From the NCBI GenBank assembly GCA_965153355.1, contig OZ231127.1:85002001-85066000 (forward strand): 64,000 nt of DNA, written 5' to 3'. The stretch's first letter is position 1. Each line of letters opens with the position of its first letter. This document shows positions 1 to 13,378 of the stretch, piece after piece. A program made the position numbers and the translations under genes. Below the pieces are notes generated by a model. The model searched no databases. It saw only the letters and a program-made list of their open reading frames with translations, and was not told where the DNA came from. The DNA comes from Flaccisagitta enflata (lineage: Eukaryota > Chaetognatha > Sagittoidea > Aphragmophora).

Positions 1-1305
1 GCCAGCTAGTTTTTACCGTTTTGGAACTGGGAAAAAGTGGCAATGAAATTATGAAATATGAAATAGCCGTTTCTTAGCTTCAATTTTTTGCAGTTTCAAA
101 ACTTCATTTTTTTGCAGTTTCAAAACTTCATTTTTTTGCAGTTTCAAAACTTCATTTTTTTGCAGTTTCAAAACTTCAATTTTTTGCAGTTTCAAAACTG
201 AAAAAAATAAGCTTTTTGGCACAAACACACAAAGAGATTATCACAACTGCAATTTCATTTAAGTATGTACATTTTTGCACTTTTAACTCAAGCAGAATGG
301 GTGAACCGATGGAGGACAGACAGACTAAGCCTCTTTCAGGGTTTTGAGGTTGGGATCTGGGTCTCTTGGGTGGGATTGGGACCTCGAGGCTAAGATTTGG
401 GCTTCAAGGCGGGTATCTGGGCCTCCAGGCAAGGATTTGGCCTTCAGGCTAGAATTTGGGCCTCAAGACTGTGATTTGGGTCCCGAGACTGGGATCTGAG
501 GGGGGGGGGGGGACAAAGGAGAAGAAGGAGAAAATTCCCGATATGTGTGAAAGCATAGGTCATCGACCCCTTCGGAGCTGCTGCCCAAAAGGATGTCTTT
601 CAGTTTCAGTGTTATGGAAAACCAAGAGTGGCGTGCGTATTAGTCAGTCAGTGAGGGCTAACGGGGCCCTCTTCCATTTATTTCAGTTTGGGTAAAGTCA
701 GCTATCATATAACCATATTTCAATTTTTAAACATTTTTTCTTAGTTTCAATACTTCAATTTTTTGCGTTTTCAAAATGGTAAAAAAGGTGATAAGATTAC
801 AAAGATGAATAGATTTTTTCCCATGCTGGCCGTTACTTTTGCGCTGTTTTCAAGCGTTTTGAAACACAAAAATCTCATGGTTTTAAAACCTTAGAGTTGC
901 AGAGTTTTGATACGTCAACTATGCCTCAATATTCGTTTCAAAAGTTGCGCATACTTGTGGTTTTGAAACGACAATATAAGATCGTTTTAAAACTGCATAA
1001 GAACGCCCGTTTCAAAACGGCCTTTTCCAGCATTTTTGTGACATAAATTCATAATGTTTGTCACAATAATCTATTTTTTTGCATTTTTGAAACGATTTTT
1101 GGCGGTTTAATACGCTTTAGAAGAACGCCACGGAATATCTCACTTTGTCTGTCTATCCATCCATCTATCCGTCGGTTGGTCTGTTGGTCTGCCACAATTT
1201 ATTTTTTCCATGTTTTTGACCTCATTGCTCCTACCCTAATGGTCCAATGACCTCAAATAAGGCCCCTGTCCACCGGCACGCGACTGGAGAAGCCATGTAT
1301 CCGGC

Positions 1306-2150
1306 CTTTTTGGGCAGCCACCCCGAATGGGATGAAGTCCTGTAGAACACAGGGGGATTCTGTCCGTCCGTCCGTCCGTCTGTCTGTACGTCTGTCCGTC
1401 TGTCCGTCCGTCCCCCCCCCCCCCGCCCCACCCTCGGCTTCGTCTCCTTTGGGGCCCAGATCCAAACTGTATGGCCCAAATCCGAGCAAAAATGGTCCAA
1501 ATCCGCCCAAAATTGGCCAAATCCAGGCAAAATGGCCTAAGACCAGGAAAAATGGGCCTTATCTGGCTAGAAAACCTGAATTCTGGCCTGAGTTCTATCA
1601 TCTTGGCCCCTTAAACTTAGATTCTGGCTCCAAAAACCCACATCCAAGCCTTAGAGACGCAGATCCTGACCTTTGGGACCCAGATTCTGACCTCCAAGAC
1701 CTAAGTGCTGGCCTAAAAGACCTAAATCCTAGCCTCAGAGGACCAAATCCTGACCTCAGAAACTGAAATCCTTGCCTCTGAGACCAAGAAATTGGTCTCT
1801 GAGACCCAGATTCTGGCCTCAGAGACCCAGATCCTGGCCTGCTTCTGCCTCAACTTAACCTACAAACTATACAAAAATGGCAAGGGTACCATTGTCCATA
1901 TTCTGCCTTTTGTCAGTTCTCCTTGATATTCAATGAAAATTTGAATAACAGGGCATCCTGGACAGAAGGAAGGCAAACAGGACGGACAGACGGACGGACA
2001 AACGGATGGACAGACGGACAGATTCCCCCTGTGTTCTACAGGACTTCGTCCCCTTCGGGGCCGCTGCCCTGCTCCCTCTCAACCTTCATCACTTCCTACT
2101 CAAGCAGGGCACGGGTACCGCTGACCACTTACTGCCTTTGGGCTGCTATT
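1306..2150. mobile_element. Foldback-type repeat element (family B) with minisatellite core
   Basis: The left end contains GGGCAGCC, then CCTGTAGAACACAGGGGG followed by CCGT/CTGT triplets. The right end near 2020-2075 carries the inverse: CCCCCTGTGTTCTACAGG then GGGGCCGCTGCCC. Between them is a tandem repeat of about 20 bp of the type GACCCAGATCCTGGCCTC (about 1600-1850). Inverted ends around a variable tandem core are the hallmark of foldback elements. The same ends recur at 10.0, 15.7, 17.3, 46.2 and 49.6-50.4 kb. There is no coding capacity, so it would need another element's transposase. Confidence 0.6.
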
Positions 2151-2693
2151 TTAATGTGCCTTTGTATCTTTCTAAAAGATCCTCCAATCTCCGCCTTTCA
2201 ATCCTCAGAGAATTGAAGCGTAAAGAATAAAGCTTTTGAAATTGGCAAAGAGATTAAAAGGATTTTTTAACGAAGAGACTTCTACACTTTACAGAAGCGG
2301 CCAAAATACAGTTGGGAGAAGTAACTAAACGGTCAACAGATCTACATTCCTGAGGTTTACCCAGCCCAGGGTGTAATGAAACGCCTGTTTTTGTAGACAG
2401 GAAATGAAGCATCTGAAAATGAAAAATAAATTCATCCTAATGCCGATATGCACAAAGTAGGTTGTGTTCCTAATGGCTAGATGGACTGCTATTATTACTG
2501 CATTAACGGATCCGAGAGTAACAGAAATCCGCCTAAAACTGACACAAAAGTTGATTCCATGTGTCAATTCTGTCTTTATCCTTGGATAAGCGCCTTTTTT
2601 TACCAACGAAAAACTATAATGCTCTAGATTGCAACTATCAACATTCTCTATGAAAAAGGAATCAATCTAAGTAATGAAAGTGATACAAGTTTT

Positions 2694-2878
2694 TAGTCAC
2701 GTGCACGCGACTCTACAACCTGCTATGTTGGTTGGTCGGTCCGTCCGCGTTAGCTTTTTTGGCGTTACGGGTGGTCTTTTGTGTTACTGCTCCTGCCCAA
2801 ATGCTTGGATAAGCCTTTTTCATCACCGCCCCTGCCCATCCCTACGCAACTTCAGTAGCCGTGTATCCGGCCTTGTTA
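2694..2878 (+). repeat. Family A short interspersed repeat
   Basis: It begins with a near-palindrome (AGTCACGTGCACGCGACT) followed by CTACAACC and a run of GGT/CCGT repeats. It ends with CCCCTGCCCA and a GTATCCGGCCTTGTT tail. Related copies lie near 1.22, 9.40, 12.99, 18.14, 58.69 (reverse), 62.23 (reverse) and 62.71 kb. The copy at 12.99 kb has a perfect 18-bp palindrome, AGTCGCGTGCACGCGACT. No tRNA-type promoter boxes were recognised, so the class (MITE or SINE) is open. Confidence 0.6.
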
Positions 2879-3233
2879 TCTTTCATGACAGCAATTTATA
2901 AAAATCACCTATTACAGAATTGTTCCACAAGAACTTAATCGAGTTCAAAATATGGATTGCTCAATGCCAAGAATACTATAGTGATCTAATGCAATTCGAA
3001 ATGACCAGATTGCATCAATAAAAGCAGCCCTGAAGAAGGGTTCTAACCATAATCAAAGCTCCGATTCATTGTTGAGCAACAGAGGAAAAAATTTGTGAAA
3101 TTGTTAGACATGCTTTAAAAGTTTCACAGCCAGGGTACGGCAAAGTGCCCAAGCACGCGAGTATTGCTCGTAGGCAGCATGCTATTTCTGTAGGCAGCGG
3201 AGAAATATATATGAAGAATTTACCAATAAGGGC

Positions 3234-3390
<157 letters not shown>

Positions 3391-5309
3391 AGGGAGATCA
3401 TCATCTTATGTCTCAAACATGATTGCACGTACACTGCTTTTCCACTTGGACGGACAGACGGACCAACAGACTGATGGATGGACTGACGGACAAAGCCTCT
3501 CAAAGTCGGAGTTGAAATGAGAGAGAGACTGTGCTGCCAGGACGCACAATAATCACCTGTGACATTTCAAAGTTCAAATAGACTTCAACTAACTCGATTC
3601 CTCATTTTTGAGGAAAATGCAAAAAATGCAAAAAAATAAAAAAAGATTTAAAAAATCATAGCTCCATAACTATCAATCGCACAAAATTCTGCTTGGCGTC
3701 ATCTGAAAGAGGAGAATTAGCTCTTTCTTAGCTATCAATTTCATGCGTAGCACCATTCGAGCCCAAAAAATGACCAACTTTTTCAAACTCCCCATGAGAA
3801 AAAGGAAAATCCAAAAAGCTCTGCAGGTCTCAAAAAGCTGAAGGAACTTTGTTTCTTCGGCTTTTTTCCAAATTATGGAAATATGAACCAAAAAGAGTTT
3901 TTTATCAGAACACCTAAATTTTGTTTTTATGAGTTTCCAATTAGTTGGATTTGAGAGAGAATTTAAATAAATTTGTAATTCTGAACCTAGAATGAATTAG
4001 AAATGTTTGAATATTATTCAATTCTATTGTAGGCAGGAAGCCACTGAAAAATCCTGCTTATAGGCAGCCAAAAATTTTGCCGGACCCTAACCACAGCCTC
4101 AGTGAGCAAAAAGTTTGTTTTTATCTATTTATAGATCAAAACAGTGAACAAACTTTTATGGCCAGCGGATGATAGTTAAAAGAATTGGCTGTTATTCATA
4201 ATGTTTTTCAGTCCTTCCTCCTTTTGCATTTCGATTATATCTGTAGCATGAATGAATGATTTCTTCTTTAATCCCTTTTGACGTTTTAGCGGTCAATGTC
4301 AATGGCTGAGGTTACCACAGGGTCGTAAATTCTTTCCTCTGGCCTTCTCATCAAGATCATAAACGTGCCATTATGTATTGGATCGATGGTTATGTAACCT
4401 CTGTTTATTCTTACTGATCCCATTGTGAAATCTTACAACCATAATGATTATGTAATATTTCTTTCCCATTTCCTATGAGTCCGTCTGTTCATCTGTCTGC
4501 CCATTCATCTGTATGTTTGTAAGCAGAACAACTAGCAGGAAAATAAACTTAGTGTCATTTATGAACAAATAAAACAATGATTTGTCCCATTTTGTTGAGT
4601 TTTGATATAATAATGTAACATATGGCGTCAGTGGGTCTTTTCTAAAATCTTCTTTTCAGGTATAGGTATGCATATTTCCCAGAAAAAGACCTATATAGTT
4701 GAAACCATGAAAATCATCTGTCTGTCTGTCTGTCTGTCACTCTCTCTCTCTCTCTCTTTCTCTTTCTCCATAACATGGTTTATGGCTCGGACGCATCTGT
4801 ATGTAGATCGATCTTTGGCCTTTTTTTTCAATTATGCAAACTGAAAACAAAGCCGCTGAAAAGATGTTAGATAACACGCAACCGGACCTGTTTATTTCAA
4901 AATTCTCGAGGGACCATGAGAAAGAAGAGTTCAAAAAAAATGAAAATCTTATGAAAGGGAAATGAATAAAAGGAGACTGAGAGGGAAAGGAGAGTGCATA
5001 TTCAAGCGAGAGGCCAAAGCCTCAATGAACTCTGTGAAATACATGAAAAAAAAAGTCCATGTAGCCATCATTCTCAAGAATTGAAAAATTCATTTTCTTT
5101 GGTTGTTACTCCAGAATTTCAATCTTGATCTTTGATTATGAAATGAAAATGTTTCTTTTTAATCGTAATGTAATGTTTTTTTTCTTTTTGATAATCATCA
5201 TAAAACTCCTGAAACTATCAGAAAGATTTCGTTCAAAAAGCGTGTTGCCCTTTTGTTTTATTTTGTTGTTTTGTTTTTGTTGCGTCTTTTTTTTTTTTTT
5301 TTATTGTTG

Positions 5310-5440
5310 CGTCTTTTTTGTTTTGTTTTGTTTTGGTTTGGTTTGGTTTGGTTTGTTTTGTTTTGTTTTGTTTTGTTTTGTTTTGTTTTGTTTTGTTTTG
5401 TTTTGTTTTGTTTTGTTTTGTTTTGTTTTGTTTGGTTTTG
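5310..5440. repeat. (TTTTG)n microsatellite
   Basis: A pentanucleotide array, preceded by GGTTT variants and followed by poly-T. It lies about 110 bp upstream of the first recognisable transporter exon. Frames through it give only Phe/Cys/Val runs. Confidence 0.9.
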
Positions 5441-5677
5441 TTTTTTTTTGTTTGTTTGTTTTTTTGGGTTTTTTTTTTTTTTTTTTTCTTTTTTTTGCTT
5501 TTTTGCCTCCTGCCTCATAACGAATGCACAAATCTTTTTTCTCCAATTCCAGAACTGACTACTGCCATTTCAGAAACAGTGAAGGAAAACCTTTTATGAA
5601 AAAAAAACTTACTCGTGAATTTGTTCAAAACATTCACAAAACATTTCCCAAGCAGTATCGTCCATTGAATAACAAAA

Positions 5678-8600
5678 ATGGCGATAACGAACATCAACGT
5701 CGATCCGGCTCCGTCCCAACCGTTGGTGCCCCAGCAACAACAACAACAACAACATCAATATCAGCATTCTCGGCAGTCCTATCACCAGTTGGCGTTTTGG
5801 GACTACGTTGCCATCGTGGTTTACTTCGCGTTGGTGGTGTTTGTTGGCGTTCTCGCTCTTTTCCGGAAGAACCGCGGGACGGTCAGCGGCTACTTCCTGG
5901 CGGGGCGTTTCATGTGGTGGCTCCCGGTTGGCGCTTCTTTGTTCGCCTCCAACATCGGAAGTGAACATTTCATCGGACTTGCAGGTGAGTGAGAAACTGG
6001 GACATTCATTTATTTTTTTTTTGGTTTTTGTTCAAAGAAGGAAATGAATTTCAACAGCTTACATTGAAGTCACTGACATTTTTTTTCAATGTCATTTTGT
6101 TTTAAGTCCAAAATTTCTCTAACATATGTTTATCATGATCCAACTTTTCAATGTCAATTCGACCTTTTGGCGGTAAAATAGCCAGCTGAAGATTGAGTAA
6201 GTAAAATCGCATTGTAATGAGAGATTTATTGAATTTTTTTTGTTACTTTCATCATAGGATCTGGCGCGGCCGGTGGACTAGGTGTCGGAGCATTTGCCCT
6301 CAATGGGGTCATCTTGCTCCAGGTATGTTTTATTTGTAGATTTTATTTCATCGTTTTTATTTTCGTTTACGAAAAATTGGCAACTCTAGCCCCACTCGGC
6401 TAAAAATATGACGAAAATAAAGTTCTGGTTGCAGCTTTTGGGCAGGCTGTTCCTCTTGGTCTAATCATTTCATTTTCTGATTTCAGTTGATAGGCTGGCT
6501 AATCCTGCTGATCACATCCTTTCATTTTCTGATTTCAGTTGATAGTCTGGCTGTTCCTGTTGATCACATCATTTCATTTTCTGTCTTCAGTTGTTGGGCT
6601 GGCTGTTCTTGCCGGTTTACATCGCTTCTGGTGCCAGCACATTGCCCGAATTCCTCCGCAAACGATTTGGCGGTCAACGCATTCGAGTTTACTTGGCCTC
6701 TCTCTCTCTCATGTTGTACGTCTTCACCAAAATCAGCGTGAATCTCTACGCGGGGGCGCTGTTCATCAAATTGGCCTTGGGCTGGGACATTTACTTTTCC
6801 ATCTTCGCGCTGTTACTCATCACGGCCGTCAGTACCGTCACTGGTGGTCTTACGGCTGTTATTTACACGGGTAAGAGTCAATTGAATTTGTATTGTCTTT
6901 TTTTTTCTTTTTTTTTTTTTTAAATTTTTTTATCTTTTATTTCAAGGTCTAGAGGGAATTCCACTAAGTCGGGACTTCTGTTAATGACATTGTAAGGAAT
7001 TCTAATAAATGATATAAAGGGACCCAATTTTCATGTCCTTTGTAGGCGGATTTTCTTTACCATTACTATTGGATCCGTTGTAGCTGGGTGGAACTATGTT
7101 TTGAAAATGCTATAATGACAAAAGCTGATTGGACAAGTTGACATTCTCATCTTTTGATAGATCATTTATGCAATCCTCCAACATCAAACCATCGTTGTAA
7201 ATGCTGAAAAAAACTCATTTTCTTATCAAATCCTATTCTTATTTTGATTTTCTTTCCTTATTCCCACAGACACTCTCCAAACGTTCATCATGTTGATCGG
7301 CGGCGTGGTGCTGACTTTTGTCTCTCTCAACCAAGTTGGAGGTTATTCCATGCTTATGCAACTTTATGCCAACTCTACCGCCAAAATTGCCTTCAATTCA
7401 TCCTCAGAGGAAGATTACAACACCAAGCTCAAATGCTCTCAACCAGCTCAGGTCAGTTGGAATGGTTGGGTCATGTTACTGACTTGCTGTAAAGATTTTG
7501 TTCCTTATGATTTGTAAGTGATTAACTTGGTATGAAAAGCTATTCTTGTAAAAAGAAACAAATCTCCATAAGATTTCAACTCACTGGCATAATCACAATT
7601 CTTTTTACCATGTTTTGAGTTACAAACATTCAAAATTTATTTCAAAACAAGGCTGATCAACTAACCAACCGACCAACCAACCGACACAGCATCCTACAGA
7701 CGTGCGCCAAAGAAAAGAATAATGCAATACAAATGCATGCCCCATCTTTTTCTTCTCACAGGATTATGACGTGATGTTGCGCGGAGTTTCCGATTCAGAA
7801 ATGCCCTGGCTTGGCTTCATTTTGGGCCAGACTCCAGCCACAATATGGTATTGGTGTTCAGACCAAATGATGGTCCAAAGAACACTCGCGGCCAAATCGT
7901 TGTCCCATGTAAGCAAAAAATAGATTTTCACGGACATTTCAAATTGTCTGTTGTAGATTGGCCAGATTCTGAAAATATCTAAAAAATTCATGGCCTTTTC
8001 CAATCCAATCCAATCAGCAGTTGTTATTTTTGATTTTATCTTTTTTTTCATTTTCATCTACAGGCTCAGGGAGCAATCATTTTTGCCGGTTACTTGAAAA
8101 TACTTCCCGTTTTCATGATGGTTATTCCTGGAATGGTTGCTAGGTAGGTCGGACTTTGATCACACATGGTCATAGATCCCACCAATGCATTCATTGAAAT
8201 GTTACCAAGTTTGTGATCAATATGTTTGTAAGTAGATCTGTTCATCGATATCTCTGACCATTGTTTTGTTCTTCTTTGCATTAGGGTTTTGTATACTGAC
8301 GAGATTGCCTGCGCCGATCCAGAGACTTGCATGAGCGCTTGCGGCTCCCCCACAGCATGTAAGTGGCACACTTTTGGAACAAATCAATTTTTCTTCTTTT
8401 CTTTTTATTTTTTTCGAGAATTTCGCTCATTGACGTGGAATTGTTTATGCCACCATGTATCAGTTAGCAAAGCTCATACAATAATCTATGAATACAATCA
8501 TTCATCAACACAATCATTTACCAACACAATCATTTATCAACACAATCATTTATCAACACAATTATTTATCAACCATGAAATTATATTCAGGCACCAACTT

Positions 8601-11600
8601 CGCGTATCCATATTTGGTTCTGCGCCTTTTGCCTGATGGACTGCGTGGCGTAATGATGGCTGTCATGTTGGCCGCCCTCATGAGTGACCTCACCTCCATC
8701 TTCAACTCAGCCTCTACTCTCTTCACCATCGACATCTACCAAAAAATCAGAAAGGTTTGTGGTGATGAGGCAAAAAAAACATCATAGGCATGTCAAAGGA
8801 GTAAGAATGAAATGAATCAAATGAAATGAAACGGAATGAAATGAAATGGTTATCTCTTTTAATTCCATTTGAATGTCATATTTCTCGAAATGTCCAATGC
8901 TGATCACAACGACTCCTTTTTTTTTTTTTTTTTTTTTTCTTTTTGCCCTCTGATGTTATTGTCATTTTTTTCCCTTAGAATTGTTCCATGCGTGAGCTGA
9001 TGATCGTGGGTCGTCTTTTTGTCTTGGTCATGATCGCCATTTCTGTCGTGTGGGTTCCCATCATCGATGCCATGGAAGGTGGCCAAATTGTGAGTATCTA
9101 ATTGTAATTTTTGAGTTGATGACTTATCGATTCCGTTTGAGGCTATGGAAATTAGAGGCTCGGCTTTTTGCCAGCCTGGACATTGTATATCGGGACTTAA
9201 CAATTGATGCATAGAATAATACATTAGCTGGTTTTGATCATTCTTTCTCGTCTCTCCCTTTCAGTACATTTACATTCAATCAATCGGGGCGTATCTGGCT
9301 CCACCCATTGCCGCAGTTTATTTACTCGCCATTCTTTGGAAGAGAACAAATGAGAAGGTAATTGATTTCTAGATTTAATGCTCATTGCATGCAGATACAC
9401 TTTTTAGTCGCGTGCTACGCGACTCTACAACCCGCTTTGTCGGTCCGTCCGTCGGTCCGTCGGTCCGTCGGTCCGTCGGTCCGTCGGTCCGTCCGTCCGT
9501 CCGTCACACTTTTTTGGTTTTTTTTGCGGTTTTTGGCCTCACTGCTCCTGCCCAAATGATCAAGTGACCTCAAATATGGCCCCTGCCCACCCGCACGCGA
9601 CTGGGATAGCCGTGTATCCGGCCTTGTTTTATTTTACCTTTTTTGAACTCAGCCTGGGTTCTCTTAAATTTTTTGCCATTTTGAGGCTCAATGTCTCTTG
9701 AATTGTTCTTAATATTTTCAATGTGTAAGAATAGTGAAAAAGTGTGTAGATACATCATTTAGTGATATTCTACGTATCTTTAGTAAAGGACTTGTTCATA
9801 ACTATAGAATATTGAATAACCTGCCTAATTTGATAGGCAAAATCATAAAAAAGTAGTCTTTTTCTGAAAAAAAGTTAAAAATTTGATTAATTGCCTTTTA
9901 TTTTAATAAAATTTTTGGAGTGAATTCCTCAAAAATTTTCAAAACTGAATCTCAGCCTGGGCATTCTCTTATTTTTTTCTTAAAATTTTGGCAAATCTCA
10001 GCCTCATGTCTCTTATAAAAAAGTCTCTTATAAAAGTCATCCAAGGATCGCACATGGTCAGCGGTACCCGATGCCCTGCTTAGAGTAATTAGCTGAAGAA
10101 GTGGAGTGAGAGCAGGGCAGCGGCCCCAAAGGGCCAATGTCCTGTAGGACACAGGGGTGAATTTCCATACGTCCGAGAGGGCATATTTGAGGCCTTAGTG
10201 GCAATTTTCCATGATATTCAATGGGAATTTTGCATTTTTTTCAATTTCTTGTCAATATGCCATGTTATTCAATGGGAATTTTACATTTTTCTTAGTTTTC
10301 ATCAATTTTCCATGTTATTCAATGGGAAACATGCATTTTTTTGCTTTTTTGTAAGTTTTCCATTTTATTCAATGGGAAGTTTGCATTTTGACAATTTCCC
10401 ATGTTATCTGATGGGAATTTGAGGCTTGAGAAGCTTGGGGGGGGGGGACGTACGTTCGTACGTTCGTACGGACGGACGTAAGGAAATTCACCCCTGTGTC
10501 CTACAGGACATCGGCCCTTTGGGGCCGCTGCCCAAAAAGTGTATGCAAATATATTCATGTAGATCTTTTGTTTATTTGTTTATTTTTTACTCATCTACTC
10601 ATCTACTCATCTATCTATTCATTCATCTAATTATTAAGTAACTTATCCATTTCTTTTTCTTATTCATTGACGATTTCAGGGCGCTTTTTGCTCTTTGATG
10701 TTCGGCATGGTTTTGGGCATCACTCAATTGGTCTTGAAATTCGTTTTCAAAAAACCCGCTTGTGGAGAGGCCGATACTCGTCCTGCCTTCATCGCCGACT
10801 TTCATTACATGTACTTTGCCATTGTCCTCTTTTGGAGCACGTTAGTCGTCGCAGTCGTCGTTAGGTGAGAATGGGAAGAGTAGTTACAGTGAGAAAGGAA
10901 TGATGAGTGCAGTTACAGTGAGGAAGGAATGGTGAGAAAAGGCCCGATGAAAGATATTTTTGGTAACAGTAGCTCAACTTATTTTGGATTAGCAATCTTA
11001 CAATGTTGCTACTTTCTTTTAGATGTTTCTTTTTAGTAATTCTTTTTTTTTTTTTTTAACTTATAACTTATAACTCATGACTTTTTTATAACCTATAACT
11101 TATAACTTATAACTCAGCTTATAACTGGAGGATTTATTTCCGTTACCTTGATTTCACTTTCTAAACATTACTTCCACAACCCGACAGTTTGTTAACCGAA
11201 GCTGGCGATCCAAAGAAGCTTATTCGGACGACATATTGGACGCGATTCGATCAAAGTCTCCGCGACGACGAGCACGAGAATCTGGAGATGATCACGACCG
11301 AAGGTGCCACCAACAACGGCAAGATGATGATGCACTTTGACCACGATGACGACGAAGGGAAAGCCTATCATCAGCAAAAGGACGTAGACTCTGAGACATC
11401 CTCTCACTCCTCCATCGAGACAGAGGAAGACATTTGCCCGGAAGAATGTTGTCTACCACCCAAAAAAGATGTCAACCACAACGATGACGACGTAGAAAAC
11501 TGTCACACATCTTCGCGAGGTTGTCCGGGAAAAGTCTGCTCGTGGTTCTGCGGGTTGGACGGAGAAGCCTCTTCAGCAGCTGACACCAAACAAAACGAGC

Positions 11601-11752
11601 ATTTGGAGAAGCTCACTTGCTTGGAGCAGAATCCCACGGCAAAGACATTCCTCAACATAAATCTCATTATCATATTGCTCTTGGGCTTTGCCCTCTTTGC
11701 CGTGTTTTCCATTAAAGGTCACTGGCAACTCGAGTTTTGGTACGCTGAGTAG
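5678..11752 (+). CDS. SLC5A3-like: Sodium/myo-inositol cotransporter-like protein (SLC5 family), complete 12-exon gene
   Basis: Exons: 5678-5984, 6258-6322, 6591-6870, 7270-7451, 7762-7908, 8064-8143, 8285-8358, 8591-8754, 8979-9089, 9265-9357, 10680-10864, 11188-11752. All join in phase to give 750 residues. A splice acceptor at 5551-5552 suggests an upstream non-coding exon. The family couples sodium entry to uptake of sugars or inositol across the plasma membrane. Seen: [13 protein letters not shown] (about residues 91-103), [45 protein letters not shown] and a hydrophobic C-terminal helix. Glu in SNIGSEHF and [11 protein letters not shown] fit inositol transporters (SLC5A3/SLC5A11) better than SGLT1, which has Gly at that position. 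The N-terminus has a Gln run (about 20-27). The cytoplasmic loop before the last helix is long, acidic and His-rich. Substrate is inferred. SLC5A3 versus SLC5A11 orthology is open. Confidence 0.93.
6440..6610 (+). repeat. Threefold tandem copy of a 3' splice site in the transporter gene
   Basis: A 52-bp unit containing the polypyrimidine tract, TTTCAG and the first bases of exon 3 occurs three times, with acceptor AG ending at 6486, 6538 and 6590. Only the last joins in frame to the conserved SLC5 sequence. Because 52 is not a multiple of three, use of either upstream acceptor would shift the frame. Confidence 0.8.
9404..9628 (+). repeat. Family A repeat in transporter intron 10
   Basis: It begins TAGTCGCGTGCTACGCGACT, contains about 15 GGTCCGTC-type repeats, then ACCTCACTGCTCCTGCCC and the GTATCCGGCCTTG end. 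The intron (9358-10679) also holds a family B foldback element. Confidence 0.7.
10036..10534. mobile_element. Family B foldback element in transporter intron 10
   Basis: The left end runs from GTCATCCAAGGATCGC through GGGCAGCGGCCCC and GTCCTGTAGGACACAGGGG to a tandem core. The core at about 10200-10430 is roughly 55-60-bp units containing CCATGTTATTCAATGGG. The right end (about 10480-10534) is the inverse: CACCCCTGTGTCCTACAGG then GGGGCCGCTGCCC. It is the clearest copy of the family together with the one at 46.2 kb. Confidence 0.7.
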
Positions 11753-11993
11753 TCATTCCCATTTCCACCCGAAAAATACTAACCATGTGATATTCATTGT
11801 TTTATCATTCTGACGTGTCAATTTTAATGTTATTTTCTTGATTGATCTCCTCATTAAGCTTGTTTGCTTTACATGCAGAGCTGATGATGAACTTTTTTGA
11901 TTACAGCAATTAAAGGCGCAGAGTGCCTACAAATACTGCCTGTAATTCAACGGTAAAAATGAAAAGATTACCGTCTTTGGAAAGCTCTATGAT

Positions 11994-12772
11994 CAGGCCT
12001 TTCCCTAGTCATTTTTTTGAGCGGGCCAATCGGGCCCAATCCTCCAAATTTTAGCGGGCCCGACAAAGAAACAGCGGGCCCGGTATATTTTACTGTTCTC
12101 TGTTCCCAACTAGTGGTATTTTATAGTGGCTATTATGTAAAAAAAACTCAAGCCAATCATTCTCCTTGCATATCCCATTCAGATCTAACAATTTCAACTA
12201 TAAAACAATTGTGGTTATCATGGGCTTCTTTGAGGGTGAGGGCAAGAAAGTAAAAGAAAAAAGAGAAGCCTTAAGACTACTAATGGCAGTAAGTTCAATT
12301 TAGCACAGTGAAAATGATGTAAAAAAACGAGCACTGCAACAGTTATTCTTCACAAATTTTAGTGCACTGCTCAAATCAGATGGTGCTTCAAAAAAATATG
12401 GAGAACTTGTATCAAGATTTGCCGATTACCCCCATTAGAAAGTCTCAAGTCGACTTATGGCAGCAAAAAAATTGTTTTCTTTAAAAAGTCGATTTACAAA
12501 AAGTTTTCTATGTATGACATGCTATCCAAGGTGTATGCTTTGAATGTCTCAGAGGAGAGACTATTCAGAATCATTCTTTTTTTCTTTTTTTTTAAATTCA
12601 TGAAATGTAACTTTGAAGAACGTCATCAAAACAGTTTCAGAGAAAAAAGTTGAGTGCAAAACAGGTAGCCAAATGGGAGCGGGCCAACCGGGCCCACTGC
12701 TAGCAAAAAGTGCGGGCCCGACAGCCAAATTGCGGGCCTCGGGCCCGCGGGCCCGCTCTAAATCAAGGCCTG
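11994..12772. mobile_element. Non-autonomous hAT-type transposon with perfect 8-bp target duplication
   Basis: Ends are CAGGCCTT at the left and AAGGCCTG at the right, matching the CAG...CTG ends of hAT elements. The flanking 8-mers are identical: TCTATGAT at 11986-11993 and at 12773-12780. Inside each end are blocks built from GCGGGCCCG. Internal reading frames are broken. A related element with the same block layout is at 58.03-58.54 kb. Length is 779 bp. Confidence 0.85.
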
Positions 12773-12990
12773 TCTATGATGTTTTGGCAAAATATAATGA
12801 TTGAAAACAAAGTTGTTTTTGACCACATTTTTACCGCGACAACTTGTAATCTTTTGTCTTTCAGTACATGTGCCTAATAACATTAGAAATTTGCATTTCA
12901 TTCTATTCTGCTTCTCTTGCATCAGAGTCGTTAAATATAGAGTAGAATTTATCAAACCTCACTAAGGCACTTCCTTCCAACTGTACAGTA

Positions 12991-13165
12991 TTTTTAGTCG
13001 CGTGCACGCGACTCCACAACCCGCTTTGTCCGTCGGTCTGTCAGTTGGTCCGTCGGTCACACTACTTTTTTTTATGATTTTATTTCTTTGACCTCACTGC
13101 TCCTGCCCAAATGGTCTGGTGACCTCAAATATGGCCCCTGCCCACCCTGCCCGGCCTTGTTTTTT
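12991..13165 (+). repeat. Family A repeat with perfect 18-bp palindrome
   Basis: It starts with AGTCGCGTGCACGCGACT, which equals its own reverse complement. A short GGTC/CGTC run follows, then GACCTCACTGCTCCTGCCC and a shortened end GCCCGGCCTTG. Confidence 0.65.
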
Positions 13166-13378
13166 TTGTTTGTTTTTTTTTTTTTTTTTTGATTTTCGGA
13201 TTTCAATATTAGTTTATAGTCTTTTAGAATAGTTTATTTCCATCTGTTATTTCATGACAAATAAAATGCCATTGAAACTCAATGCGAAAATTATTGCAGT
13301 AACATGAAGATCCAGAAAGACCCTGCCAGCCTTTTCGCATGAAGAAAGCTTAATGCCTAACTGAAAAAAGCGTTCATA

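Noticed and set aside
12017-12804. Short frames inside the 12-kb hAT element as transposase
   Set aside because: They are under 80 codons, broken by stops, and show no hAT catalytic or BED-finger motif.
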